A stretch of 64,000 bases of DNA from Pediococcus acidilactici DSM 20284 (GTDB taxonomy: Bacteria > Bacillota > Bacilli > Lactobacillales > Lactobacillaceae): assembly GCF_000146325.1 (NCBI RefSeq), contig NZ_GL397067.1, positions 1,758,860 through 1,822,859 of the forward strand, given 5' to 3'. Shown one piece after another: positions 33,746 to 41,922 of the stretch; position 1 is the stretch's first letter; the number at the start of each line of letters is the position of its first letter. The position numbers and the translations under genes were made by a program. Under the pieces are notes generated by a model. It had not been told where the DNA came from and did not search any database. It saw only the letters and a program-made list of their open reading frames with translations.

Positions 33746-34597
33746 ATGAATAAACTCACCGATACCTATACATTAAATAACGGGGTTAAGATTCCCGTAA
33801 TCGGTTTTGGAACTTGGCAATCTAAAGATGGTGAAGAAGCATACCAAGCAGTTAAGGCTGCCCTAGATGCTGGCTACCGTCATATCGATACTGCCGCAGC
33901 TTACGGTAACGAAGAAAGCGTGGGAAAAGCCATTAAAGACAGTGGCGTAGCTCGCGAAGACCTCTTTGTCACCTCTAAGCTATGGAACGAAGACCACGGT
34001 TACGAAGCAACGAAAAAAGCCCTTGATTTAAGTTTGCAAAAACTTGGTTTAGACTACCTCGACCTCTACTTAATTCACTGGCCAAATCCCGTTAAATTCC
34101 GTGACGAATGGCAACAAAAGAACGCAGAATCTTGGCGGGCAATGGAAGAAGCCCTAGAAGCCGGCAAAGTGCGGGCAATTGGGGTTTCCAACTTCCGGCC
34201 TCACCACCTAGACGAATTGTTGAAGACTGCTAAGGTAACTCCCGCAGTTAACCAAATTTTCCTCAATCCTAGCGATACTGAAGACGAAGTGGTTGCTTAT
34301 AATAAAGAACACGGTATCCTCTCCGAAGCTTACAGCCCACTAGGAACTGGTAAAATCTTTAGCATTCCAGAACTTAAGGAAATTGCTGAAAAGTACCACA
34401 AGTCGGTCGCTCAAGTAGTTATTCGTTGGTCATTACAACACGGCTTCTTGCCACTACCTAAGTCTGTTCATGCAGAACGGATTCAACAAAACACCGAAGT
34501 ATTTGATTTCGAGCTATCTGCTGACGACATGAAAACCATTGATGGTTTCCATGGCCAAGCAGGTGCCCCAACCGATCCCGATACAGCAACATTCTAA
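33746..34597 (+). CDS. Aldo/keto reductase
   Basis: 283 residues, NADPH-dependent (beta/alpha)8 barrel. The tetrad is visible: D48 and Y53 in IDTAAAYGNE, K78 in TSKLW, His in LIHWPNP. The 2,5-diketo-gluconate-reductase-like branch (VGKAIKDSG, GVSNF, VIRWSLQHG) has broad carbonyl substrates. Start ATG with AAGGAGG. Monocistronic, with a terminator shared with the ABC-F gene. Confidence 0.92.
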   Translation: MNKLTDTYTLNNGVKIPVIGFGTWQSKDGEEAYQAVKAALDAGYRHIDTAAAYGNEESVGKAIKDSGVAREDLFVTSKLWNEDHGYEATKKALDLSLQKLGLDYLDLYLIHWPNPVKFRDEWQQKNAESWRAMEEALEAGKVRAIGVSNFRPHHLDELLKTAKVTPAVNQIFLNPSDTEDEVVAYNKEHGILSEAYSPLGTGKIFSIPELKEIAEKYHKSVAQVVIRWSLQHGFLPLPKSVHAERIQQNTEVFDFELSADDMKTIDGFHGQAGAPTDPDTATF

Positions 34598-34623
34598 TTA
34601 ATATTACTAATCGCTAAACAAAA

Positions 34624-34661
34624 CGGAGCCCAACATCTTATTGATGTTAGGCTCCGTTTTT
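34624..34661. terminator. Bidirectional terminator between AKR and ABC-F genes
   Basis: CGGAGCC-C-AACATC / GATGTT-A-GGCTCCG with A/T runs on both sides. Confidence 0.9.
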
Positions 34662-34676
34662 GATTGTAATTAAGTT

Positions 34677-36224
34677 CTAGCGATCCAAACGTAATTTTTC
34701 CACGTTGATCACTTTATCAATCCAGCTGTTATAAAAACTACTTTCGTGAGATACCACGATTAAGTTTCCCTTAAAGCGTTGCAAAGCTTCACTTAGGGCT
34801 TGCTTGGTTTCGTCATCAAGATGATTGGTGGGTTCGTCCATGATCAAGAAGTTAGATTCAATCAATTCCATCAAGGCTAACTTGACTTTAGTTTGCTCGC
34901 CACCACTTAGTTGATGCATAGGTTTTTGGGTATCCGCCGCGTTAATCCCACACTTGGCTAACTTAGTCCGAATCGTTTTTGGTAACATGGTTGGATATTT
35001 TTCTTGAATTGTTTGTAATGGTGTTAGGTCGGGGTTATCCCAAACTAATTCTTGGCTAAAATAGTTTACCTTAGCTGATGGTGAGAAATGAGCTTCCCCA
35101 CCTAAAGCCGGAATCAAGCCTAAGATACTCTTAATTAACGTCGACTTTCCGGCTCCGTTAAACCCAGAAAAGGCCACCTTTTCGCCCGCCACCATGGAGA
35201 ACGTCACTGGTTCCAAAAGCTGCTTTTTACCATAACCAACGGCCAACTTATTAACCGCCACGGCGTTTTGTGAGCCCGTATCTAGGTAAGGAAAATCGAA
35301 ATGCCCCTTCAAGTTTTCACTAGGCGGATCGATCTTGTCCATCCGATTAAGCATCTTTTCCCGGGATTTCGCCATTGTTGAACGTTGGCCAGCCTTATTC
35401 TTGCGGATAAAGTTTTCCGCCTTTTCAATGACTACTTGTTGCTTTTCGTAAGCCTTTAATTGTGCTTCTTGCCGCGCTTCCTTTTGTCGCATTGCGGATT
35501 GGAAATCGCCCCGGTACTTAGTAATTTTGTTAAATGAAACGTCGCAAATACAATTGGTTACCTTTTGCAAAAACTCATAGTCGTGAGAAACTACCATGAA
35601 AGCTCCCTCGAAGCCGTTAAGGTAGTCTGCCAACCAATTAATGTGCGCGGTATCCAAATAGTTGGTCGGTTCGTCTAGGATCAATACGTCAGGATCTTGT
35701 AGTAGGAGCTTTGCCAAAATGATTTTGGAACGCTGGCCCCCACTCATCTCGCTGACAATGTGATCCTTACCGATATCATCAAGTCCTAAACCGGTCATTA
35801 CCCGGTTAATTTCGGTATCGATTTCGTAAAAATTGTTAGCGTCCAGATTTTCTTGGATCCGCCCCGCCTTTTCCAACAACTTATCATCCAAATTTTCGGC
35901 ATATTCGGCATAGTATTTTTCCATTAAATCACGTTGCTTGAACAAATCTGCGTACGCAGTGGTTAAAAATTCGTACAACGTGTCATTTTGCGGAATATCC
36001 GCATACTGGTCTAAATAACCATAAGTGACCTTATTTTGCCAAACAATCCGGCCCTTATCTGGTAAAGTTTCGCCAGTCAAAATCTTAATTAGCGTACTTT
36101 TACCAGCACCATTTTGCCCGACAATTCCCATGTGATCTTCTTTATTCAGTTCGAAACTTGCATCTTCATACAGTTCTTTGTCCGCAAAACCGTGGCTCAG
36201 ATGTTCAACTGATAGCAAACTCAT
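34677..36224 (-). CDS. ABC-F family ATPase
   Basis: 515 residues with two fused ABC domains and no membrane segment. First: Walker A GQNGAGKST, signature MSGGQRSK, Walker B VLILDEPTNYLD; second: GFNGAGKST, LSGGEQTK, FLIMDEPTNHLD; a charged interdomain linker (KKNKAGQRSTMAKSREKML region) would reach the ribosomal P-site tRNA. Family members act on translating ribosomes; antibiotic protection or translation-factor roles cannot be told apart here. Start ATG at 36224 with AGGGTG; a GTG three codons upstream overlaps that site. Confidence 0.9.
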   Translation of the reverse strand: MSLLSVEHLSHGFADKELYEDASFELNKEDHMGIVGQNGAGKSTLIKILTGETLPDKGRIVWQNKVTYGYLDQYADIPQNDTLYEFLTTAYADLFKQRDLMEKYYAEYAENLDDKLLEKAGRIQENLDANNFYEIDTEINRVMTGLGLDDIGKDHIVSEMSGGQRSKIILAKLLLQDPDVLILDEPTNYLDTAHINWLADYLNGFEGAFMVVSHDYEFLQKVTNCICDVSFNKITKYRGDFQSAMRQKEARQEAQLKAYEKQQVVIEKAENFIRKNKAGQRSTMAKSREKMLNRMDKIDPPSENLKGHFDFPYLDTGSQNAVAVNKLAVGYGKKQLLEPVTFSMVAGEKVAFSGFNGAGKSTLIKSILGLIPALGGEAHFSPSAKVNYFSQELVWDNPDLTPLQTIQEKYPTMLPKTIRTKLAKCGINAADTQKPMHQLSGGEQTKVKLALMELIESNFLIMDEPTNHLDDETKQALSEALQRFKGNLIVVSHESSFYNSWIDKVINVEKLRLDR

Positions 36225-36342
36225 TTTTTTCACCCTGTCTTTTTAAAATAACTAGTAACCACCGTAGCATGAATTACCACAAAACGTCAATTGAATTTAC
36301 CTATGCTATACTTGTACAGGTTATAAGGAGGATTTATAGATT

Positions 36343-36717
36343 ATGAATATTCGAGAAATTGATCATATTACCCTAACCGTGGCAGACGTTGCTCGTAGTG
36401 AACGTTTTTACCACGAGGTTTTTGATATGCCGATCCTAACCGACGCTCCGTATCCAGGTGTGCGTGCGGGGAAGCAGCGAATCTATTTTACAACTAAGGA
36501 GACCCAGCCGGCAATTGCTCCAGCGCAACCAACCTCCGGAAGCATTGCGTTGTCACTGGTTGCCAAAAATCCGATGAACGAAATTGTCAACCACTTAAAG
36601 AGCTACTTTGTGGAAATCGTCGATGAACCAAAGCAACGCCAAGGAACTCACGGAAAGGTCCAGTCGCTGTTGATAAAGGACCCGGACGGAAATGTGGTGG
36701 AAGTGGCGAATTATTAA
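36343..36717 (+). CDS. VOC-family (glyoxalase/bleomycin-resistance fold) protein
   Basis: 124 residues: two beta-alpha-beta-beta-beta modules, beginning REIDHITLTVADVARSERFY and ending LLIKDPDGNVVEV, with the metal positions H8 and a C-terminal Glu of the family. The substrate is unknown; virulence-associated/fosfomycin-type relatives are possible. Start ATG with AAGGAGG. A structured 3'-end element begins about 10 bases after the stop. Confidence 0.85.
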   Translation: MNIREIDHITLTVADVARSERFYHEVFDMPILTDAPYPGVRAGKQRIYFTTKETQPAIAPAQPTSGSIALSLVAKNPMNEIVNHLKSYFVEIVDEPKQRQGTHGKVQSLLIKDPDGNVVEVANY

Positions 36718-36721
36718 AAAG

Positions 36722-36850
36722 TGTGGAAGCCCTCGGGCAGAGTTTGAGGAATAACTGGATTGGGTCCTTAACCGCGGGTCCCGCGGTTAAGAACCCAATC
36801 TGGTTATCCGCAGGACTCTGAGGGCTGGAGCACGTCTCGACTATCTCGCA
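36722..36850 (+). repeat. Structured 3'-end element, copy 2 (single)
   Basis: In the VOC transcript direction: outer helix AGCCCTC (36728-36734) / GAGGGCT (36820-36826), bulge GGGC (36735-36738), AGAGT / ACTCT, then GGA-ATAAC / GTTATCC with one bulged A, and an apical helix ending in AACCGCGGG-T-CCCGCGGTT, then CACGTCTCGACTA. The sequence of every stem differs from the other copies, but geometry and boxes agree. It is the most GC-rich copy. Confidence 0.85.
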
Positions 36851-36883
36851 ACCCAACAGATCCACACCCATATTACAAAAATA

Positions 36884-36917
36884 GAGGCTGGGAACGCCAA
36901 ATTCCCAGCCTCTTTTA
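36884..36917. terminator. Terminator between VOC gene element and map
   Basis: GAGGCTGGGAA / TTCCCAGCCTC with a 7-base loop and TTTTATT; usable from both sides. Confidence 0.85.
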
Positions 36918-36937
36918 TTAATAATTAATCATTTTCA

Positions 36938-37729
36938 TTAAAGGTACTTAGCGTCCCCCACTGGATCCTGTGAAGTTAAAATTTTAGGACCATCTGGCGT
37001 AACCACTAAAGTATGTTCGTATTGGCAAGATAAACTGCCGTCCATGGTGGTAACTGTCCAACCGTCTGGAGCAGAAGTATCACATTGCCAACTTCCGGTA
37101 TTTACCATTGGTTCAATAGTGATGGTCATTCCGTTCCGGAGCCGCGGACCGTGACCAGCTTCACCATAGCCAGGAACCATGGGATCTTCGTGCATTGTTG
37201 GTTGAATACCATGACCAACAAATTCCCGGACGTCGCCATAACCCATTTCGTCTTCTACGTAAGTTTGGATTGCGTGACCGATGTCGCCGATTCGGTTTCC
37301 TTCAACGGCTTGATCAATTCCGAGGTACAAAGCTTTCTTAGTAACTTCCATTAATTTCTTAACTTCGTCACTAACTTCACCAACCGCAAATGCCCAGCAA
37401 GAATCGGCCATGTAACCATCCACACTGACTACGGTATCAACCTTAACCAAGTCGCCTTCCTTTAAAATCAAATCTTTCCGCGGAAAGCCGTGACATACTT
37501 CGTTGTTAACACTCACGCAAGTTGCGTATTCGTAACCTTCAAAGCCCTTTTCTTCAGGAACTGCGCCGTGTTCATCTAAATAACGAAGCGCGAATTTCTC
37601 GATATCCCAGCTAGAAATTCCTGGCTTAATAACATCGCGAAGTCCAATATGCATTCCTGCTAGAACTGCACCTGCTTTCCGCATTCCTTCAATTTCACGT
37701 TCTGATTTCAATGTAATCATTTTATCCAC
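36938..37729 (-). CDS. map: Methionine aminopeptidase, type I
   Basis: Removes the initiator methionine from nascent proteins. 263 residues, pita-bread fold with the five metal ligands in VKVDTVVSVDGYMAD (two Asp), GHGI (His), TIEPM (Glu) and YEHT (Glu). No N-terminal zinc-finger extension. Start ATG at 37729. Confidence 0.95.
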   Translation of the reverse strand: MDKMITLKSEREIEGMRKAGAVLAGMHIGLRDVIKPGISSWDIEKFALRYLDEHGAVPEEKGFEGYEYATCVSVNNEVCHGFPRKDLILKEGDLVKVDTVVSVDGYMADSCWAFAVGEVSDEVKKLMEVTKKALYLGIDQAVEGNRIGDIGHAIQTYVEDEMGYGDVREFVGHGIQPTMHEDPMVPGYGEAGHGPRLRNGMTITIEPMVNTGSWQCDTSAPDGWTVTTMDGSLSCQYEHTLVVTPDGPKILTSQDPVGDAKYL

Positions 37730-37760
37730 CCGTTTCTTAATTAACCTAACTACTATGGTA

Positions 37761-38627
37761 TCACAACTTTGGTGACCAAATTAACCCAATTGCCTTGCTT
37801 CCCGTATAGGTTCCCACGTACGGACCAATTGGACAAGATTCTACGTGTAAGCCCGGGTATTGGACCTTCAGTTCACTTTGCCATTGCATGCTGCGATCCA
37901 CATCGTCAGCATCGACCACCGTCACCGTCAGATGGCGATAATCAACCACTTGTTGCGCAAAAATTTCACTAATCGCTTCCATAGCGTTTTTTATCTTACG
38001 CTCTTTACCGACCATTTCTAAGCGGCCTTGCCGATTAATCGTTAAAATTGGGCGCATCCCAAAAAATGAGCTTACCAACGAAGTTCGACTGGCAATGTTC
38101 CCCGAAATCTGGAGTTCTTTAACGTTGTTGACCGCTAAGTACACTTCCGTTTGACTACGATACTTACGCAACTGCCGCAAAACTTCGTGGATGTCCACGC
38201 CACTATCTAACAGGTTGGCCGCCAAAATAGCTGCGTTGCTTTGCCCAGCCAAAATTGAGCCCGAATCATAAGGGTAAACTTGTAGTTCCTTAATTACCGG
38301 CACGGAAGCTGAAAGACTATTGATGAACCCGCTCAAGCCTCCCGACAACCCGATGCACAAGGCTGCTTTATAACCCTTCGCAGCAAGTTCAGCAAAAACC
38401 CTTTGCATTTCCTTAATCGGAATCTGCGAAGTGGTGGGGTGGTACTTTTCTAATTTCAACATGCGATAAAATTCATCCGCATCAATATCAACATTTTCGT
38501 GATAGACGTGCTTGCCAAACATAATTGGCTGGTTAACCACCGTAATGTTGTACTTCCGCGCTATCGCAGGATCAAGGTTAGCCGAACTATCGATCACAAT
38601 TGCCGTTTTACTTTGATTCATTTTCAT
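37761..38627 (-). CDS. DegV family fatty-acid-binding protein
   Basis: 288 residues. Two-domain DegV fold: IVIDSSANLD at the start, TSQIP and SGGLSGFINS lining the ligand pocket, and the C-terminal EDD domain. DegV proteins bind fatty acids, and FakB paralogues hand them to FakA kinase; no fakA is in view, so the role is uncertain. The start overlaps the trxA end by 20 bases, implying co-transcription. Confidence 0.9.
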   Translation of the reverse strand: MKMNQSKTAIVIDSSANLDPAIARKYNITVVNQPIMFGKHVYHENVDIDADEFYRMLKLEKYHPTTSQIPIKEMQRVFAELAAKGYKAALCIGLSGGLSGFINSLSASVPVIKELQVYPYDSGSILAGQSNAAILAANLLDSGVDIHEVLRQLRKYRSQTEVYLAVNNVKELQISGNIASRTSLVSSFFGMRPILTINRQGRLEMVGKERKIKNAMEAISEIFAQQVVDYRHLTVTVVDADDVDRSMQWQSELKVQYPGLHVESCPIGPYVGTYTGSKAIGLIWSPKL

Positions 38628-38937
38628 TAATCTTCTTCTCTATATATTTCGCTAATTTTGCTTCGGGATAAACGCCGGTAACCTTTTCGATTGCCTTGCC
38701 GTCCTTAAACAAAACTAATGAAGGAATACTCATTACCTTAAATGATTGGGCCAATTCTTGGTTATGGTCAACGTTAAGCTTGCCAAAATGAACTTGGTCC
38801 CCGTAACTTTGCTCCAGATTTTCTAAAATAGGTTCCATCATCTTGCAGGGTCCGCACCAAGGGGCCCAGAAATCAACGATGGTCAATCCATCTTTAGTTA
38901 CTTCAGCTAAATTTTCACTTGTTACCGTAGCTGCCAT
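38608..38937 (-). CDS. trxA: Thioredoxin
   Basis: 109 residues, general disulfide reductant. Active site W27-C28-G29-P30-C31 in FWAPWCGPCKMM, with the cis-Pro in MSIPSLVLF. Start ATG with GAGGAG. It is the first gene of a trxA-degV unit. Confidence 0.96.
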   Translation of the reverse strand: MAATVTSENLAEVTKDGLTIVDFWAPWCGPCKMMEPILENLEQSYGDQVHFGKLNVDHNQELAQSFKVMSIPSLVLFKDGKAIEKVTGVYPEAKLAKYIEKKINENESK

Positions 38938-38977
38938 GAGGAGTCTCCTTTTTATTTATAGTATATAGATTATAGCA

Positions 38978-39712
38978 TTATTTGCGTACGCTTTTTCTGA
39001 GGTAGTGAATTGCGATCGTAATCAAGAATGCCAGCACTACGATTCCGGCAAAAATTCCCGAATTAATTTCAATATCAATCGCGGGAATCGACAAGAATAA
39101 TTTAAGGGCAATAATCCCAATCAGCACGTAGGCCATTGTCTCTAGTTCAGGAATCCGGTGCATTAATTTCATAATCACCTCGGCAATTCCCCGCATCGCT
39201 AAGATTCCAATTAAGCCTCCCAGCAGCACAATGACCGGGTTAGAAGAAATCGCCAGCGAAGCCAATACCGAATCGATTGAAAAGACAATGTCCATAAATT
39301 CGATTTGGATTACCACCCGCCAAAAAAGCGAAATTTTACCCCGTGGTTTCACCAATTTACGGGTTCGACGCCCCCGTTTCCGTTTGTCAAAATAGCGAAA
39401 CACTAGGTATGCTAGATAAAGTGCTCCAATGATTTTAATTTCCCATAGGTGAATGAGGTAAGTCCCAATTCCGATTACTAAAAATCGAAATAGGTACGCG
39501 CCCCACAAACCGTAAAATAAGGATTTTTCCCGTTCGACCTTATCCCCCAACACTTGGGTTTGGGTTGCAAGAACTACGGCATTATCCACCGATAGTAAAC
39601 ACTCGATCATCACCAGTGACAAAATCACTAACCAGTCCGAACTAGACTCTAATACCGTCTTCCAGTTGTTGAGATCGAAGAAGGGACCGTATAAATTTGT
39701 TAAAATATTCAA
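38978..39712 (-). CDS. TerC family membrane protein, possible manganese exporter
   Basis: 244 residues, about seven helices. Conserved acidic residues of the family appear in ECLLSVDNAVVLA and FMDIVFSIDSVLA. Bacillus relatives MeeF/MeeY export Mn2+ to metallate secreted enzymes; LtaS, an Mn-dependent enzyme, is encoded in this window. The start is TTG at 39712 after GGGGAG. No yybP-ykoY manganese riboswitch is recognisable upstream. Divergent from the CorA-like gene. Confidence 0.88.
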   Translation of the reverse strand: MNILTNLYGPFFDLNNWKTVLESSSDWLVILSLVMIECLLSVDNAVVLATQTQVLGDKVEREKSLFYGLWGAYLFRFLVIGIGTYLIHLWEIKIIGALYLAYLVFRYFDKRKRGRRTRKLVKPRGKISLFWRVVIQIEFMDIVFSIDSVLASLAISSNPVIVLLGGLIGILAMRGIAEVIMKLMHRIPELETMAYVLIGIIALKLFLSIPAIDIEINSGIFAGIVVLAFLITIAIHYLRKSVRK

Positions 39713-39821
39713 TATAAATTTCTCCCCTTAAATTCCAAATAATATATTTTAAACGATTTAGTATATTTTTTCACCCATTAAGGGTTACACTTAGGTTAAT
39801 ACAAACAACGAGGTCCAGATT

Positions 39822-40760
39822 ATGTTAAAAGTAAGCAAAACCGTGAATGATTTTTCGCTAATTCAAGTCTCGAACCCGAGTACTTTAGAATTACAGACCC
39901 TAGTAAAAACTTACCACGCCACTTCCGAAACGTTGAGTTACGCAATTGACCCTAACGAACGTGCTCGGGCAGAAATCGACGAAGAAAATAACAGCTTTTT
40001 GATTATTTTCCACGCTTTAAGCTCGCTATATAATGCCGGTATTCAGACCGAACCGGCCGCTTTTTTGTTTCTGCCTAAGGCGCTGGTAATTTTTACTCAC
40101 GATTCTACCCACTACGTTAATAAAATTATGGATCGCAATTTAAAAACTTTATTACGTAAAACTTTAAATAAACCTGTCCAGTTAAATAGTTCGCTGATGG
40201 TTAACGCCGTTTTCAACACGATTTACGAACTTACAATGCGGTTTAACGACGCGGTCTCCCGAATTAATTATGATCGTCAGGCAATTCAGGATAAATTTAA
40301 AACCCGCCTGAACCACAGCGGCATCCAAAGCATGTTGCAATTAGAAACCAGTTTAATCTACTTACTGACTTCTCTAAAGTCGAATACGTCGTTGCTTAAC
40401 AGCATGATGCGCCTCCCCAACCTAAACCTGACCAAGGCCCAACGTAATCGGCTTGAGGAGATCATTATTGAATCAGAGCAGAGTCAAGAAATGGCCCAGC
40501 TATCTTCAGACATTATCGAACAAGTTTCTAAATCCTATTCGGATATTCTAGACAATAACTTGAATAATACCATGAAATTCCTGACAATTCTTTCAATTGT
40601 TTTAGCAGTTCCTAACATTGTTTTTGGTTTCTTCGGTCAAAACGTTAAATTACCGCTTGCCGATCAAGGCTGGAGTTGGCTCGTTACCTTAGAAATTTCG
40701 TCCCTATTAATTCTAATTGTTTATCTAATCGTTAACTGGAGTAACTTTTTTAAAAAATAA
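39822..40760 (+). CDS. CorA-like divalent cation transporter with GQN in place of GMN
   Basis: 312 residues: a soluble alpha/beta domain, a long helix and two C-terminal membrane helices, the CorA layout. The pore signature between the helices is usually YGMNF or GMN; here it reads GFFGQNVKLP, so Met is replaced by Gln. CorA homologues with changed GMN often have changed ion preference (e.g. ZntB), so Mg2+ should not be assumed. The loop after it (LPLADQGWSW) is typical. Start ATG at 39822. Confidence 0.85.
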   Translation: MLKVSKTVNDFSLIQVSNPSTLELQTLVKTYHATSETLSYAIDPNERARAEIDEENNSFLIIFHALSSLYNAGIQTEPAAFLFLPKALVIFTHDSTHYVNKIMDRNLKTLLRKTLNKPVQLNSSLMVNAVFNTIYELTMRFNDAVSRINYDRQAIQDKFKTRLNHSGIQSMLQLETSLIYLLTSLKSNTSLLNSMMRLPNLNLTKAQRNRLEEIIIESEQSQEMAQLSSDIIEQVSKSYSDILDNNLNNTMKFLTILSIVLAVPNIVFGFFGQNVKLPLADQGWSWLVTLEISSLLILIVYLIVNWSNFFKK

Positions 40761-40776
40761 TCTCGCAAAAATACAG

Positions 40777-40830
40777 CATTTCAGACCGGCATTGAGTAAA
40801 ACCGCGCCGGCTTGAAATACTGTATTTTTT
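40777..40830 (+). terminator. Terminator of the CorA-like gene
   Basis: AAAATACAG-ATTTCA-CCGGC / GCCGG-TGAAAT-CTGTATTTT with small bulges and a T run; separate from the repeat array that follows. Confidence 0.8.
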
Positions 40831-40849
40831 ATTATAGTTTGCTGTTGCC

Positions 40850-41183
40850 TGCCGAAACGTGCAAAAAACTCAATCTTCTCCGGCTAACCAAATTAAGGCA
40901 TCAATCGCTCAAACCGCGATTAATGCCTTAATTCTGTGGGCCTTCTTTGCTGTGTAGTCAAAACGTGCTCCGAAACCCAAGACTCTCCGGCTAACCAAAT
41001 TACGGGACCAATTGCTAAACCCGCAATTAGTCCCGTAATTCAGTGACGCTTCTTTGCTGCCTTGTCGAAACGTGCAAAAAAACTCAGTCTTCTCCGGCTA
41101 ACCAAATTAAGGCATCAATCGCTCAAACCGCGATTAATGCCTTAATTCCGTTAGTCCTCAAAGACTACCCGAGTTTTTTCGCA
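40850..41183 (-). repeat. Structured 3'-end element array, three units, with complete copy 3
   Basis: Three units of about 105 bases. The unit nearest the YibE/F gene is complete: AAAAAACTC (41077-41085) / GAGTTTTTT (41171-41179), bulge ACCC on the plus strand (GGGT in the gene's sense, 41167-41170), AGTCTT / AAGACT, P2 GG-A-CTAAC / GTTAGCC in the gene's sense, apical hairpin. The two outer units repeat only the hairpin plus CTCCGGYTAACCAAATT and a GAAACGTG/AAAACGTG box. The middle unit's hairpin (ACGGGAC...AATTGC / GCAATT...GTCCCGT) shows compensating changes against its neighbours (AAGGCAT...AATCGC / GCGATT...ATGCCTT), with the same C-A mismatch kept. Confidence 0.88.
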
Positions 41184-41922
41184 CTCTTAATTGCGTTACC
41201 CATGCCGTCAACGGCACCGCACTAATTACCCCGATGAAACCAATCAAAATCATCGAAAATTCTGCCGCAAATATCTTATTATTAAAGAATTCGCTAAAGC
41301 GGTAATTCAACTTCACGTACCAAATAAATAAACCTAGGAAACTTCCAAAGAAGCCAAAAAACAAGGTATTCAAAGCGGTCCCGATAATTTCTTTTCCAAT
41401 TTCGTAACCGTGGCTAAAAAGCTTGGTCAAATCTAAATCCGGCGTTGTTTCAATCAGTTCCTGAATCCCCGTCGATACGGCAATCGAAGCTTCCGCAACC
41501 GCCCCCAACGAACTAATAATCATTGTCGACGTAATTACGTCACTAAACTTAATCCCAATTAACAACGACATCCCTTCAAGGTCCTCGTTATTCTCGTTAC
41601 CGAATCCTTGAATCATTAAATGGGGATGAATGATCAGAATCAGCCCAATCAAAACTACTAATACTAATACCGAACTGTAAAAAGCATTCTGTGTAATCTG
41701 GTCGTCGTCACTGCCCATGAAAATTGTAATGGCTAAAATCACCAAACTGCTGATAATGGTCACCGTCAACGCCGGAAAGCCCCACGAAATTAAAGCAATG
41801 TTTACGAACAATACCGCAAAATTCAAAATTATGCTTAAAAAGGCCCGCAATCCGGTCGCTCCCCCCACGATAACCATTAAAACCGCCAAGATGATCATTA
41901 AAATTAACGTCGCGCTAACCAT
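41158..41922 (-). CDS. YibE/F family membrane protein
   Basis: 254 residues, about seven helices; GIKFSDVITSTMIISSLGAVAEASIAVSTGIQ is the family's core, related to the larger protein encoded upstream. The function is unknown. Start ATG with GGGGGGT, overlapping the upstream gene by 8 bases. The last codons (KNSGSL) and the TGA lie inside the structured repeat element, so the C-terminus is element-derived. Confidence 0.85.
   Translation of the reverse strand: MVSATLILMIILAVLMVIVGGATGLRAFLSIILNFAVLFVNIALISWGFPALTVTIISSLVILAITIFMGSDDDQITQNAFYSSVLVLVVLIGLILIIHPHLMIQGFGNENNEDLEGMSLLIGIKFSDVITSTMIISSLGAVAEASIAVSTGIQELIETTPDLDLTKLFSHGYEIGKEIIGTALNTLFFGFFGSFLGLFIWYVKLNYRFSEFFNNKIFAAEFSMILIGFIGVISAVPLTAWVTQLRVRKNSGSL

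Noticed and set aside
39713-39821. yybP-ykoY manganese riboswitch before the TerC gene
   Set aside because: The 109 bases are AT-rich and lack the conserved loops of that riboswitch.
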